From Sphingomonas sp. A2-49 (GTDB lineage: Bacteria; Pseudomonadota; Alphaproteobacteria; Sphingomonadales; Sphingomonadaceae): 64,000 nt of DNA. The notes under the pieces were generated by a model. The model did no database searches. It had not been told where the DNA came from and saw only the letters and a program-made list of their open reading frames with translations. The stretch spans positions 23,682 through 87,681 of the forward strand of contig NZ_JAJLPA010000015.1 of assembly GCF_025548555.1 (NCBI RefSeq). The letters are read 5' to 3'. Positions within the stretch are counted from its first letter, which is position 1, and the number at the start of each line of letters is the position of its first letter. A program made the position numbers and the translations under genes. Of this stretch, positions 17,690-27,386 are shown piece by piece.

Positions 17690-18688
17690 TCAGTCGTCCT
17701 CGTCCTCGAACCCCACCAGCGCCAGCGCGCGCGCCTTCATCTGGCGCTGCTCGCACCAATGGACCAGCGCCTCCTCGCGGCCGTGCGTCACCCACACCTC
17801 GCGGGGCGCGATCTCGGACAGCGTATCGGTCAGTTCGTCCCAGTCGGCATGATCGGACAGGATCAGCGGCAGCTCGACGTTCTTCTGTACCGCACGCTGG
17901 CGCACGCGCATCCACCCGCTCGCCATCGCGGTGATCGGGTCGGGCAGCCGCCGCGACCAGCGGTCGTTGAGCGCGCCCGGGGGGCACATCACGACGTGCC
18001 CCGCCATGTCGGCCTTCTTCGCCTCCGCCACCGGCAGCAATTCGCCGAGCCGCACGCCATGGTCCGCATAGAGGTCGCAGAGGCGTTGCAACGCGCCGTG
18101 GATATAGATCGGCGCTTCATGCCCCCGCGCGCGCAGTTCGGCGATCACCCGTTGCGCCTTGCCCAGCGCATAGGCGCCGACGAGGACGCAGCGATCGGGA
18201 TTGGCGTGCAGCCGCGCGATCAGCTTGTCGATCTCGTCGCCCGTATCGGGATGGCGAAACACCGGCAGGGCGAAGGTCGCTTCGGTCACGAACACGTCGC
18301 AGCGCACCGGCTCGAACGGCGCGCAGGTCGGGTCGGGGCGCCGCTTGTAGTCGCCCGATACGACGACGCGCTCGCCGCGATGGTCGAGCACGATCTGCGC
18401 GGATCCCAGAACGTGGCCCGCGGGCACGAACCCGACCTCGACCGCGCCCATCCGGATCGTCTCGCCATAGGCGACCGGATGCCCCGCCTGCTCGCCGTAG
18501 CGTGCGTCCATGATCGCCAGCGTTTCGGGCGTTGCCCACACGGCGGCATGGCCGCCGCGGGCGTGATCGGCATGGCCGTGCGTCACCAGCGCCCGGGCCA
18601 CCGGTTCGGAGGGATCGATCCACGCATCGGCCGGCTTGACGTAAATCCCGTGGGGATGCGGTTCCAGCCAGTCGCCCAATCGTGCCAT
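17690..18688 (-). CDS. Ligase-associated DNA exonuclease (MBL fold)
   Basis: From ATG 18688 the protein has 332 residues. The metallo-beta-lactamase metal motif is THGHADHA, followed by FVPAGHVLGSAQIVLDH (second His region), VVSGDYKRRPDPTCAPFEPVRCDVFVTEATF and a C-terminal beta-CASP-like part with ILSDHADWDEL and VWVTHGREEAL. This matches the exonuclease of the ligase-associated DNA damage response set. It lies divergent from the cognate DEXH helicase at 18820. Confidence 0.92.
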   Translation of the reverse strand: MARLGDWLEPHPHGIYVKPADAWIDPSEPVARALVTHGHADHARGGHAAVWATPETLAIMDARYGEQAGHPVAYGETIRMGAVEVGFVPAGHVLGSAQIVLDHRGERVVVSGDYKRRPDPTCAPFEPVRCDVFVTEATFALPVFRHPDTGDEIDKLIARLHANPDRCVLVGAYALGKAQRVIAELRARGHEAPIYIHGALQRLCDLYADHGVRLGELLPVAEAKKADMAGHVVMCPPGALNDRWSRRLPDPITAMASGWMRVRQRAVQKNVELPLILSDHADWDELTDTLSEIAPREVWVTHGREEALVHWCEQRQMKARALALVGFEDEDD

Positions 18689-18757
18689 GCTACCTATATG
18701 GTTGGGATGCCGGTCGGTTCCCATCTGCCCTCACCCCATCGCGCCTCCGGCGCTCGT

Positions 18758-18810
18758 CCCCTCGCCCGCCGGCAGGGGGGCAAGGCGGCATCGTCGCCGC
18801 GGGGCGAGGG
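18758..18810. repeat. Inverted repeat between divergent exonuclease and helicase
   Basis: Perfect 9-bp arms CCCTCGCCC (18758-18766) and GGGCGAGGG (18802-18810) occupy the 131-base gap between the divergent exonuclease and helicase starts. It could be a structured repeat or a shared regulatory site. A LexA-type site is not evident. Confidence 0.4.
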
Positions 18811-18819
18811 CAGCGCCCG

Positions 18820-21234
18820 ATGACCGACGGATCGCTCCCGAAACCCCTCGCCGACTGGTTCTCGTCTCGCGGCTGGTGCCCGCGCCGCCACCAGCTCGAC
18901 ATGCTCCACGAAGCGCGCGCGGGTCGCCACGCCCTGCTCGTCGCGACCACGGGCGCCGGCAAGACGCTCGCCGGCTTCCTGCCGACGCTGACCGAGCTGA
19001 TCGAGGCGCCCGGCGAGGGCCTGCACACGCTCTACGTGTCGCCGCTCAAGGCGCTGGCGGTCGACATCCAGCGCAACCTCGTCGCCCCGGTCGAGGAGAT
19101 GGGGCTCGACATCCGCGTCGAGACGCGCACCGGCGACACCCCCAGCGACCGCAAGGCGCGCCAGCGGGTGAAGCCGCCGCAGATCCTGCTGACGACCCCC
19201 GAATCGCTGTCGCTGCTGCTCAGCTATCCCGACAGCATGACGATGTTCGAGGGGTTGCGGACGATCGTCGTCGACGAGGTCCACGCCTTCGCCACCGGCA
19301 AGCGCGGCGACCTGCTGTCGCTGTGCATGGCGCGGTTGCAGCGGATCAGCCCCGGCCTGCGCCGCGTCGCGCTGTCGGCCACCGTCGCCGATGCCGACGG
19401 CTATCGCGCCTGGCTGGCGCCCGACGGCGACATCGACCAGGTCGCGCACGTCGTGGGCGAACCCGGCGCCGATCCCGACATCGCGATCCTGCTGCCCGAG
19501 GGTCGCGTCCCCTGGTCGGGCCATTCGGGCCGCTATGCCGCCGAACAGGTGATGGCGGAGATCGAGACGCACAGGACGTCGATCATCTTCTGCAACACGC
19601 GCAGCCTCGCCGAGCTGATCTTCCAGGACCTGTGGAAGGTGAACACGCTGTCGCTGCCGATCGGCGTCCACCACGGCAGCCTCGCGCTGGAGGCACGCCG
19701 CAAGGTCGAAGGCGCGATGGCGTCGGGACGGCTGCGCGCGCTGGTCGCGACCGCCAGCCTCGACCTTGGCGTCGACTGGGGCGACGTCGATTGCGTCATC
19801 CAGATGGGCGCGCCCAAGGGCTCGTCGCGGCTGCTCCAGCGCATCGGCCGTGCTAACCACCGGCTCGACGAGGCGTCGGAGGCGATCCTGGTCCCCGGCA
19901 ACCGCTTCGAATATCTCGAGGCGCGCGCCGCGCTCGATGCGGTCGAGGCGGGCGAACTCGATCCCGACATCTTCCGCCCCGGCGCGCTCGACGTGCTGGC
20001 GCAGCACGTCATGGGGATCGCCTGCGCCGCACCGTTCGACCAGGCGGCGCTGCTCGACGAGGTGCGCTCGGCGCTGCCCTATTCGGCGCTCGATGCGGAC
20101 ACGTTCGACCGCGTGCTCGGCTTCATCCGCGACGGCGGCTACAGCCTGGCGGCGTACGACCGGTTCAAGCGGCTGACGCAGGATCCCGACGGCCTGTGGC
20201 GGGTCAGCCATCCCCGCTTCGTGGCCCAGCACCGCCTCAACGCCGGGATCATCGTCGAATCGACGATGCTCACCGTCCGCTTCCGCAACGGCCGCCAGCT
20301 CGGCAAGGTCGAGGAGGGGTTCGCCGCGCAGCTGTCGCCCGGCGATACCTTCTTCTTCGCCGGCCTCAGCTGCGAGGTGCAGTCGATCGATACCGAGGAC
20401 CTGATCGTGCGCGCCTCATCGAAGCCGGCGCGCATCCCGACCTATGGCGGCAGCCGCATGCCGCTGTCGACCAACCTCGCGACCCGGGTGCGCGGCTTCC
20501 TCGCTAGCCCCGGGCAATGGTCGCGCTTTCCCGACGACGTGCGCGAATGGCTGGAATTCCAGGCGAAGCGCTCCGCCTTGCCGCGCCCCGGCCAGCTGCT
20601 CGTCGAGACGTTCCCGCGCGAGGGGCGGCATTACATGGTCGCCTACAGCTTCGAAGGGTGGAACGCGCACCAGTCGCTCGGCATGCTCGTCACCCGGCGG
20701 ATGGAGGCGGAGGGGCTGAAGCCGCTCGGCTTCGTGTCGAACGACTATGCGCTGGCGGTGTACGGGATGGAAAAGATCACTGATCCCGCCGCTCTGTTCA
20801 GCCCCGATATCCTCGAACACGAATTCGTCGACTGGGTGCAGCAATCGCACCTGCTGAAACGCGCGTTCCGCGAGGTGGCGGTGATCGGCGGCCTCGTCGA
20901 ACGGCAGCATCCCGGCAAGCGCAAGACCGGGCGGCAGGTGACCTTTTCCACCGACCTCATCTACGACGTGCTGCGCAAGTACGAGCCGTCGCACCTGCTG
21001 CTCCAGGCGGCGTGGGACGATGCGCGGGCGCGGATGACCGACGTCGGGCGGCTCGCCGGCCTGCTCGACCGCGCCGCCGAGACGATGCTGCACGTCGACC
21101 TCGATCGCGTGACCCCGCTCGCGGTGCCGGTGCTGACGCTGATCGGGCGGGAAAAGGTGTCGACCGGCTCCGCCGACGATGCGTTGCTGGTCGAGGCGGA
21201 GGCGCTGGCGGCGGAGGCGATGCGGATCGACTGA
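18820..21234 (+). CDS. Ligase-associated DEXH-box helicase (Lhr-like)
   Basis: The 804-residue protein has helicase motif I ATTGAGKT (residues 43-49), motif Ia YVSPLKAL, motif II VVDEVHAF, motif III LSATV, motif IV IIFCNTRS, motif V ASLDLGVDWGDVD and motif VI QRIGRANHR. A C-terminal DUF4026/Lhr-core-like region follows. It fits the helicase of the ligase-associated DNA damage response set rather than the much longer Lhr. ATG 18820 is preferred because the upstream extension runs through the repeat region. It is divergent to the exonuclease and not adjacent to the ligase or PdeM. Confidence 0.92.
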   Translation: MTDGSLPKPLADWFSSRGWCPRRHQLDMLHEARAGRHALLVATTGAGKTLAGFLPTLTELIEAPGEGLHTLYVSPLKALAVDIQRNLVAPVEEMGLDIRVETRTGDTPSDRKARQRVKPPQILLTTPESLSLLLSYPDSMTMFEGLRTIVVDEVHAFATGKRGDLLSLCMARLQRISPGLRRVALSATVADADGYRAWLAPDGDIDQVAHVVGEPGADPDIAILLPEGRVPWSGHSGRYAAEQVMAEIETHRTSIIFCNTRSLAELIFQDLWKVNTLSLPIGVHHGSLALEARRKVEGAMASGRLRALVATASLDLGVDWGDVDCVIQMGAPKGSSRLLQRIGRANHRLDEASEAILVPGNRFEYLEARAALDAVEAGELDPDIFRPGALDVLAQHVMGIACAAPFDQAALLDEVRSALPYSALDADTFDRVLGFIRDGGYSLAAYDRFKRLTQDPDGLWRVSHPRFVAQHRLNAGIIVESTMLTVRFRNGRQLGKVEEGFAAQLSPGDTFFFAGLSCEVQSIDTEDLIVRASSKPARIPTYGGSRMPLSTNLATRVRGFLASPGQWSRFPDDVREWLEFQAKRSALPRPGQLLVETFPREGRHYMVAYSFEGWNAHQSLGMLVTRRMEAEGLKPLGFVSNDYALAVYGMEKITDPAALFSPDILEHEFVDWVQQSHLLKRAFREVAVIGGLVERQHPGKRKTGRQVTFSTDLIYDVLRKYEPSHLLLQAAWDDARARMTDVGRLAGLLDRAAETMLHVDLDRVTPLAVPVLTLIGREKVSTGSADDALLVEAEALAAEAMRID

Positions 21235-21246
21235 CGCCCGCCCGCG

Positions 21247-23181
21247 TCACACCGTGACCTGTTCGCCCAGTTCCAGCACCTTGCCCGGCGGGATCTTGAG
21301 GAATTCGGTGGGATCGGCGGCGTTGCGCTGCATGAACATGAAGATCCGGTCCTGCCACAGCGGCATGCCGACGTCGGCCTCGGGCTTCAGCGTGCTGCGG
21401 CCGATGAAGAAGCTGGTCTTCATCGCGTCGAGGCCGCGCATCTCGGTCCGGCCGCCGACGCCGAGGTCGGCGGGGACGTCGGGCGATTCCATGAAGCCGT
21501 AGTTCAGCACGACGACCTCGAAATTGGCATCGAGCCGCTCCACCGTCGACCGGTGCGCGGCATCGACCACCGGCCGGTCGGTGGTGCGGATGCTGACGAC
21601 GAGGTTGCGCTCGTGCAGCACCTTGTTGTGCTTGAGGTTGTGGAGCAGCGCGCCGGGGGCCGAGCGCGGATTGGCGGTCAGGAACACCGCGGTGCCCGCC
21701 ACGCGCTCGGGCGGGCGCTTGGCGAGCGCGGCGGCGAGGTCGGCGAGCGGGATGCTCTGGCGCGCCTCGAACGCGCGGACGATGCCCTTGCCGCGCACCC
21801 AGGTGTAGATCAGCAGGCCGATCGCCGCCGCGATCACCAGCGGCACCCAACCGCCCTCGATCACGCGCAGGATGTTGGCGCCGAAGAAGATGAGGTCGAG
21901 GCACAGGAACGGCAGGATCGCCGCCAGCGTCCAACCCCGCTTCCAGTGCCAGACGTGCCGCGCGACGAGATAGCCGAGCAGCGTCGTCACCACCATCGTG
22001 CCGGTCACCGCGATGCCATAGGCCGCCGCCATCGCCGACGAGGTCTTGAACTGGATGATGAGCACCAGCACGCCGGCGAGCAGCAGCCAGTTGATCGCGG
22101 GCAGGTAGATCTGGCCCGCGAACGCCGCCGAGGTCTGGCGCAGCTTCATCCGCGGCAGCAGGCCCAGCTGCACCGCCTGCTGCGTCAGCGAAAAGGCACC
22201 GGTGATGACCGCCTGGCTGGCGATGACGGTGGCGAAGCCCGCCAGCACGATCAGCGGCCCGCGCACCGATTCGGGCGCCATCAGGAAGAACCAGTCCTGG
22301 TTCCGGAAGGTCGTGCCCGCCGCGGTCGCGGCCTCCAGATGCGACAGCGCGAACGCACCCTGCCCCAGATAGTTGAGCATCAGCGCGGGGAAGACGAGGA
22401 TCAGCCAGGCGATGCGGATCGGCTTCTTGCCGAAATGGCCCATGTCCGCGGTCAGCGCCTCCGCGCCCGTGACGGTCAGGAACACCGCGCCGAGCACGAA
22501 CAGCCCGACGGTGCCGTGCGTCGCGAGGAAGTGGATGCCATATTGCGGCAACAGGACGCGAAAGATCGAAAGCTCGTCGGCGATGTGCCAGACGCCCAGC
22601 CCGCCGATCACCAGGAACCAGAGGATGCACACCGGCCCGAACAGCTTTGCGACCATCGCGGTGCCGCGCCGCTGGATCAGGAACAGCCCGATCAGGATGC
22701 CGATCGTCAGCGCGCGGATCGTGCCTTCGTCGAACAGTCTGGCGGCGCTGGGGATGGTGCGCAGCCCCTCCATCGCCGACAGGACCGACAGCGACGGGGT
22801 GATGATCGCATCGCCGTAGAACAGCGCCGCACCCGCCGCGCCGAGCACCAGCGCGACGCGGCTGCGCATCCCGATCGAGCGCCGGGCGAGCGCCGCGAGC
22901 GCCAGCACGCCGCCCTCGCCGTGATTGTCGGCGCGCATCAGGAACAGCACGTATTTGATCGTGACGATCAGCGTCAGCGTCCACAGCGCGAGGCTGAGCA
23001 CACCCAGGATCTCGCTCGCGTCGATGCCGTCGGCGGCCGATTGCGCCAGCGCCTCGCGAAACGCATAGAGCGGGCTGGTGCCGATATCGCCGAACACGAC
23101 GCCGATCGCGCCGATGGTCAGGCCGATCAGGGCGGGATGCGACGGCTGGTCGGAAACGGGTGCGTCGACGGCGGGCGTCAT
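21247..23181 (-). CDS. kup: KUP-family potassium transporter
   Basis: The 644-residue membrane protein begins with IGLTIGAIGVVFGDIGTSPLYAFREAL, the unmistakable start of KUP/HAK/KT transporters. About 12 transmembrane helices follow and a cytosolic C-terminal domain from about residue 460 (TAVFLTANPRSAPGALLHNLKHNKVLHERNLV). Kup takes up K+ with protons at low osmolarity. ATG 23181 is preferred over the TTG three codons upstream. The transporter is divergent from the pdeM gene at 23322. Confidence 0.95.
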   Translation of the reverse strand: MTPAVDAPVSDQPSHPALIGLTIGAIGVVFGDIGTSPLYAFREALAQSAADGIDASEILGVLSLALWTLTLIVTIKYVLFLMRADNHGEGGVLALAALARRSIGMRSRVALVLGAAGAALFYGDAIITPSLSVLSAMEGLRTIPSAARLFDEGTIRALTIGILIGLFLIQRRGTAMVAKLFGPVCILWFLVIGGLGVWHIADELSIFRVLLPQYGIHFLATHGTVGLFVLGAVFLTVTGAEALTADMGHFGKKPIRIAWLILVFPALMLNYLGQGAFALSHLEAATAAGTTFRNQDWFFLMAPESVRGPLIVLAGFATVIASQAVITGAFSLTQQAVQLGLLPRMKLRQTSAAFAGQIYLPAINWLLLAGVLVLIIQFKTSSAMAAAYGIAVTGTMVVTTLLGYLVARHVWHWKRGWTLAAILPFLCLDLIFFGANILRVIEGGWVPLVIAAAIGLLIYTWVRGKGIVRAFEARQSIPLADLAAALAKRPPERVAGTAVFLTANPRSAPGALLHNLKHNKVLHERNLVVSIRTTDRPVVDAAHRSTVERLDANFEVVVLNYGFMESPDVPADLGVGGRTEMRGLDAMKTSFFIGRSTLKPEADVGMPLWQDRIFMFMQRNAADPTEFLKIPPGKVLELGEQVTV

Positions 23182-23321
23182 GGCGCGCAACTACCCCCTG
23201 AAGGTCCCCTTCCGGGCGGAAGGACGGCGCGCTTTACGCCTATTGCCGGCCCGATCAAGCGGATTTGCGTCGCACCGCACAACCGCTTGCCCGACCGGGT
23301 CTTTCAGGGCAAGGCGACGGT

Positions 23322-23984
23322 ATGGTTCCCTTTTCGTTCGGCGGCCACGCGCTCTGTGCCCTTGCCGAGGGGGCGTTGCTGTGGCCGGCGCGCCGCGCGC
23401 TGTTCGTCGCCGATCTCCATTTCGAAAAGGCGAGCTGGTTCGCGGCGCGGGGGCAGATGCTGCCGCCCTATGATTCGCTCGCGACACTCGCCGATATCGC
23501 CACGCTGGTGGCGAAGACCGGGGCCGAGGAACTGTGGTGCCTGGGCGACAGCTTCCACGACAGCGCCGGCTGCGACCGGCTGCCCGCCGAGGCGCAGATC
23601 CGCCTGCGCGCGCTGACCGGCGGGCTGCGCTGGACCTGGATCACCGGCAACCACGATCCCGTCATCACCGATCGCTGCGGCGGCGCCGTCGCGGCGGAGG
23701 CGCTGGTCGACGGGCTGGTGCTGCGCCACGAGGCCGATCCGGCGGAAACGCGACCCGAACTGTCGGGCCATTTCCACCCCAAGCTGCGCGTGCAGGTGCG
23801 CGGCAAGCAGGTCGCGCGACGCTGTTTCGTCGCGACGGCGCGTAAGATCGTGCTGCCCGCGTTCGGCGCGCTGACCGGGGGGCTCGACGTCGACCACCCC
23901 GCGCTGACCCGCGCGATCGGCAAGGGCGCGGAGGCGCTGGTCCCGGTCGACCGGCGGCTGCTGCGGTTCCCGATCGCCGCCTGA
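23322..23984 (+). CDS. pdeM: Ligase-associated nuclease PdeM
   Basis: The 220-residue calcineurin-like phosphoesterase has metal motifs FVADLHFEK, LGDSFHD, GNHDP and SGHFHPK. PdeM is the metallophosphoesterase-fold member of the ligase-associated DNA damage response set, predicted to process damaged DNA ends. ATG 23322 is chosen because family homology begins VPFSFGGHALCALAEGALLW. The open frame extends 19 codons further upstream without support. Confidence 0.88.
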   Translation: MVPFSFGGHALCALAEGALLWPARRALFVADLHFEKASWFAARGQMLPPYDSLATLADIATLVAKTGAEELWCLGDSFHDSAGCDRLPAEAQIRLRALTGGLRWTWITGNHDPVITDRCGGAVAAEALVDGLVLRHEADPAETRPELSGHFHPKLRVQVRGKQVARRCFVATARKIVLPAFGALTGGLDVDHPALTRAIGKGAEALVPVDRRLLRFPIAA

Positions 23985-24016
23985 CATCTGGCGGGACGGT
24001 CCACCGGCGAGACCAC

Positions 24017-24044
24017 GTCACCCCGGACGTTTTACGGGTGACGA
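24017..24044. terminator. Hairpin after pdeM
   Basis: The arms CGTCACCC and GGGTGACG (within 24017-24044) form an 8-bp stem around a loop containing GGACGTTTTAC, between the convergent pdeM and sixA genes. It is a possible bidirectional terminator. Confidence 0.4.
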
Positions 24045-24066
24045 GGACGGACGATCGCCGACAGCG

Positions 24067-24612
24067 CTAATCCTCGTCGGGGCCTAGGCTCGCGTCGAGA
24101 TCGCGCGGGCGGACGTAGCGGGTCAGCGTCGCGCCGCCGGCCCCCGCTTCGTCCCAGCCCGCGATGTCCAGCGTCATTTCCGCCAGCGTCGCGGTCGGGT
24201 ATTTCTGTTCGACGAGGCCGCGCAGGCCTTCGCCGCCGCCCGCCGCCGGCACCAGCATCAGCACCAGATCCTCCAGCCCCGGATTGTGCCCGACCATCAG
24301 CACCCGCGCGGCATCGCCGGGCAGGTCGTGGACGACATCGAGCAGCGTCGCGGCCGAAGCGAGATAGATGCGCCGTTCCCAGACCGGCGTCAGGGCGCGG
24401 CCGTAGCCCGCGCCGACCGCGTCCAGCGTCTCGCCGACGCGGATCGCGGGGGATGCGACGACATGGTCGAATTCCAGCCCCAGATCGCGCAGATGCCGCC
24501 CGACGGTCTGCGCCGCGCGCTTGCCCTTGCCGTTGAGCGGCCGGTCGAAATCGCGGGTCACGGGGTCGTCCCAGCCGGACTTTGCATGGCGCAGCAGCGT
24601 CAGCGTCTTCAA
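24067..24612 (-). CDS. sixA: SixA-type histidine phosphatase
   Basis: The 181-residue protein starts at TTG 24612: L-KTLTLLRHAKSGWDD. The phosphatase motif RHAKS carries the catalytic His, and the second His is in VLMVGHNPGLEDL. SixA-type proteins dephosphorylate phospho-histidine, for example on HPt domains or phosphotransferase proteins. The TTG start overlaps the stop of the helicase gene as TTGA, the TTG counterpart of a classic ATGA overlap, which supports this non-ATG start and translational coupling. Confidence 0.88.
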   Translation of the reverse strand: MKTLTLLRHAKSGWDDPVTRDFDRPLNGKGKRAAQTVGRHLRDLGLEFDHVVASPAIRVGETLDAVGAGYGRALTPVWERRIYLASAATLLDVVHDLPGDAARVLMVGHNPGLEDLVLMLVPAAGGGEGLRGLVEQKYPTATLAEMTLDIAGWDEAGAGGATLTRYVRPRDLDASLGPDED

Positions 24613-27341
24613 CCGGCGTCTCCGTGATCGATCGCGAGGCGCGCGTCTTGCCCGATGTCGCCGTCCATGGAAAGCGGCGATGGCGCCAGCCGCGCCCGCA
24701 CCCGCGCCACCGCCTCGTCCAGCGTCACCCGCGCGATGCCGACGCCGGGCGGAAAGGCGGTGAGGAGGCGCGACGGCATCGCCGCCGACAGCATGACGAA
24801 GGCGCCGCGATCGTCGGCGCGGCGGATCAGCCGGCCGAACGCCTGTGCCAGCCGCGCGCGGACGATGCGGTCGTCGTACGCGCCGCCGCCGCCCGCCAGC
24901 CGCCGCGCGGCGTGCAGCACGCTGGGCTTGGGCCAGGGCACGCCCTCCATCACCACCAGCCGCAGCGACCGTCCCGGCACGTCGACGCCGTCGCGCAGCG
25001 CGTCGGTGCCGAGCAGCGAGGCGGCGGGATCGTCGCGGAAGATGTCGACCAGCGTGCCGGTATCGATCGGGTCGACGTGCTGCGCGTGCAGCGGCAACCC
25101 CTCGCGCGCCAGCCGGTCGGCGATGCGGCCGTGGACGCCGCGCAGCCGCCGGATCGCGGTGAACAGCCCCAGCGTCCCCCCGCCGGCCGCGACGATCAGC
25201 CGCGCATAGGCGTTGGCGAGCGCGGGCAGGTCGCCGCGCTTGACGTCGGTGACGATCAGCACGTCGGACTGGCCGGGATAGTCGAACGGACTCTTCGCCT
25301 CGAACCGGGACGGCGCCCGCGCCAGATGCGGCGCGCCGACCCGCGCCTCCGCGCTGTCCCAGTCGCCGCCGCCGGTCAGCGTCGCCGAGGTGACGAGCGC
25401 GCCGTGCGCGGGTTTCAGCACCACCTCGGCAAAGGGGCGCGTCGGGTCGAGCCAGTGGCGGTGCAGGCCGATGTCGTATTCGCGCCCCTCGATCCGGTCG
25501 ACCGCGAGCCAGTCGACGTGCGCCGGATCGACCGGCCCGCCGACGCGGGCGAGCAGCGACAGCCATGCCGCGACCGTCTCCGCCCGCCAGCCGATCGAGG
25601 CGATCGCCCCCTCGACACGGGCGCGGGCGGGCGCGTCCATCCAGTCCGGCGCCTCGGCCAGCACCGCCTCCAGCCGCCGGCCGAGCGTCACCAGCGGCCG
25701 CACCAGCGCATCGAGCGCGGCGGCGGCGGGCGCGGCGGCCTCGATCAGCTCAGGCGTCGGCTGGGCGAGTTCGGTTTCCAGTCCATAGCCGGCATCGCCC
25801 GGCTGTTCGGCGCGGGCGTAGGTGAGGCCGCGCACCGCGGCGAGCAGATGTTCGATCGGGCCGAACGGCGCGCCCTCGCCGATCCGCCCGAGCCAGCCGT
25901 CGCCGGCGAGGTGGCGCGCCGCCTCGACCGCGTCCTGGATCGCGACGCCGCCCTGCTCGTCGTAGCTCGCGACGTCGGACAGCCGCGCCTGCAACCCGCG
26001 CCGGCGCCCGCGACCGCCGCTTTCGGGCCCCAGGATCCAGCGCCGCAGCTCGATCGTCTCCTGTCCGGTCAACGCGGTGGCGAACATCGAATCGGCCGCC
26101 TCGAACAGGTGATGGCCCTCGTCGAAGACGTAGCGGGTCGGGCGCGTCGCGGTTTCGCGCCCGCGCGCGGCATTGACCATCACCAGCGCATGGTTGGCGA
26201 TCACCACGTCCGCCTCCGCCGAGGCGCGGGCGGCGCGCTCGATGAAGCATTTCCGGTAATGCGGGCAGCCGGCATAGACGCATTCGCCGCGCCGGTCGGT
26301 CAGTGCAGTCGGGCCGTTGCGGCGGAACAGCGTCGGCAGCCAGCCCGGCAGGTCGCCGCCGACCATGTCGCCGTCGGCGCTGTACGCCGCCCAGCGCGCG
26401 ACCAGTTGCGCCAGGATCGCGGCACGCCCGGCGAACCCGCCCTGCAACGCATCCTCGAGGTTGAGCAGGCACAGATAGTTCTCGCGGCCCTTGCGCGTGA
26501 CCACCTTGTGCCGGCGCACCGCGGGATCGGGAAACAGCCGCTCCGTCTCCTTGGCGAGCTGGCGTTGCAGCGCCTTGGTATAGGTGCTGATCCACACCGC
26601 GCCGCCCGCCCGCTCCGCCCACAGCGAGGCGGGGGCGAGATAGCCCAGCGTCTTGCCGATGCCCGTCCCCGCCTCGGCAAGGACCAGGTTGGGCGCATCG
26701 CGCATCGCCCGCGGCGCGAACGCGTCGGTGGCGGCGACCGCGAAGGCGCGCTGGCCCAGCCGCTCCTCCGCGCCATGGCCGGTGAGGTCGGCGAGCCGCG
26801 CCTCGGCGTCGGCGGGCGGGATGACTGCGGTCAGCGGCGCGGGTCGCGGCGCCTGCTCCTCCCATTCCGGCAGGGTCGCGAACAGCCAGCGCTCGTTGAC
26901 CTTTGGCCGGGCGAGCAGCGGCCCGATCGCGGGCGCCCACGGCCAGCGCAGCCGGCCGAGCGACTGCGCCGCGGTCCACGCCCCCTCGCGCTCCGGCCAG
27001 TCGCCCTCCGGCACCGCGAGCAGCGCCGCCGCCGCCTCGCGCAGGAAAGCGGCGACGTCCTCGTCCCGGTCCGGCGGCGACAGGTCGACCGCGCGCGCCA
27101 GCCCCTGCGGCGTCGGCACCGCAAAGCGCGCCGGATGCAGGAAGGCGAACAGTTCGAGCAGGTCCAGCCCCGACACCTCGGGATAGCCGAGCCGCTGGCC
27201 GACGAGCGGCGCGTTGAGCAGGATCACCGGCGTGTCCGCGGCGATACGGATCGCCTCGCCCCGTCCGATCGGCCGCGTACCCTCCGCCGTGGCGATCCAG
27301 ATGCCGCCGTGGCTGGCGTGGAGGGCGGGATAGGGGATCAC
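24609..27341 (-). CDS. DinG/XPD-type ATP-dependent DNA helicase
   Basis: The protein has 910 residues from GTG 27341. It has Walker A AEAGTGIGKT, motif II FDEGHHLF, and a Cys set typical of a 4Fe-4S helicase: one Cys in NYLCLLNLED and three in CVYAGCPHYRKC. C-terminal motifs include LVTSATLT, LGTDALRDGVDVPGRSL and AFGRLIRRADDRG. These features place it in the XPD/DinG family, which unwinds 5'-3' and repairs or resolves R-loops and other structures. It is likely co-transcribed with sixA and, being alphaproteobacterial, may differ from E. coli DinG in substrate. Confidence 0.9.
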   Translation of the reverse strand: MIPYPALHASHGGIWIATAEGTRPIGRGEAIRIAADTPVILLNAPLVGQRLGYPEVSGLDLLELFAFLHPARFAVPTPQGLARAVDLSPPDRDEDVAAFLREAAAALLAVPEGDWPEREGAWTAAQSLGRLRWPWAPAIGPLLARPKVNERWLFATLPEWEEQAPRPAPLTAVIPPADAEARLADLTGHGAEERLGQRAFAVAATDAFAPRAMRDAPNLVLAEAGTGIGKTLGYLAPASLWAERAGGAVWISTYTKALQRQLAKETERLFPDPAVRRHKVVTRKGRENYLCLLNLEDALQGGFAGRAAILAQLVARWAAYSADGDMVGGDLPGWLPTLFRRNGPTALTDRRGECVYAGCPHYRKCFIERAARASAEADVVIANHALVMVNAARGRETATRPTRYVFDEGHHLFEAADSMFATALTGQETIELRRWILGPESGGRGRRRGLQARLSDVASYDEQGGVAIQDAVEAARHLAGDGWLGRIGEGAPFGPIEHLLAAVRGLTYARAEQPGDAGYGLETELAQPTPELIEAAAPAAAALDALVRPLVTLGRRLEAVLAEAPDWMDAPARARVEGAIASIGWRAETVAAWLSLLARVGGPVDPAHVDWLAVDRIEGREYDIGLHRHWLDPTRPFAEVVLKPAHGALVTSATLTGGGDWDSAEARVGAPHLARAPSRFEAKSPFDYPGQSDVLIVTDVKRGDLPALANAYARLIVAAGGGTLGLFTAIRRLRGVHGRIADRLAREGLPLHAQHVDPIDTGTLVDIFRDDPAASLLGTDALRDGVDVPGRSLRLVVMEGVPWPKPSVLHAARRLAGGGGAYDDRIVRARLAQAFGRLIRRADDRGAFVMLSAAMPSRLLTAFPPGVGIARVTLDEAVARVRARLAPSPLSMDGDIGQDARLAIDHGDAG

Positions 27342-27386
27342 GCCGCACGCCTTAGCGTGGAACGAACCGAAAACGCCAGTGCCGGT

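Noticed and set aside
21553..23616. 687-residue open frame antisense to kup
   Set aside because: It mirrors the kup gene and continues into the divergent pdeM gene.
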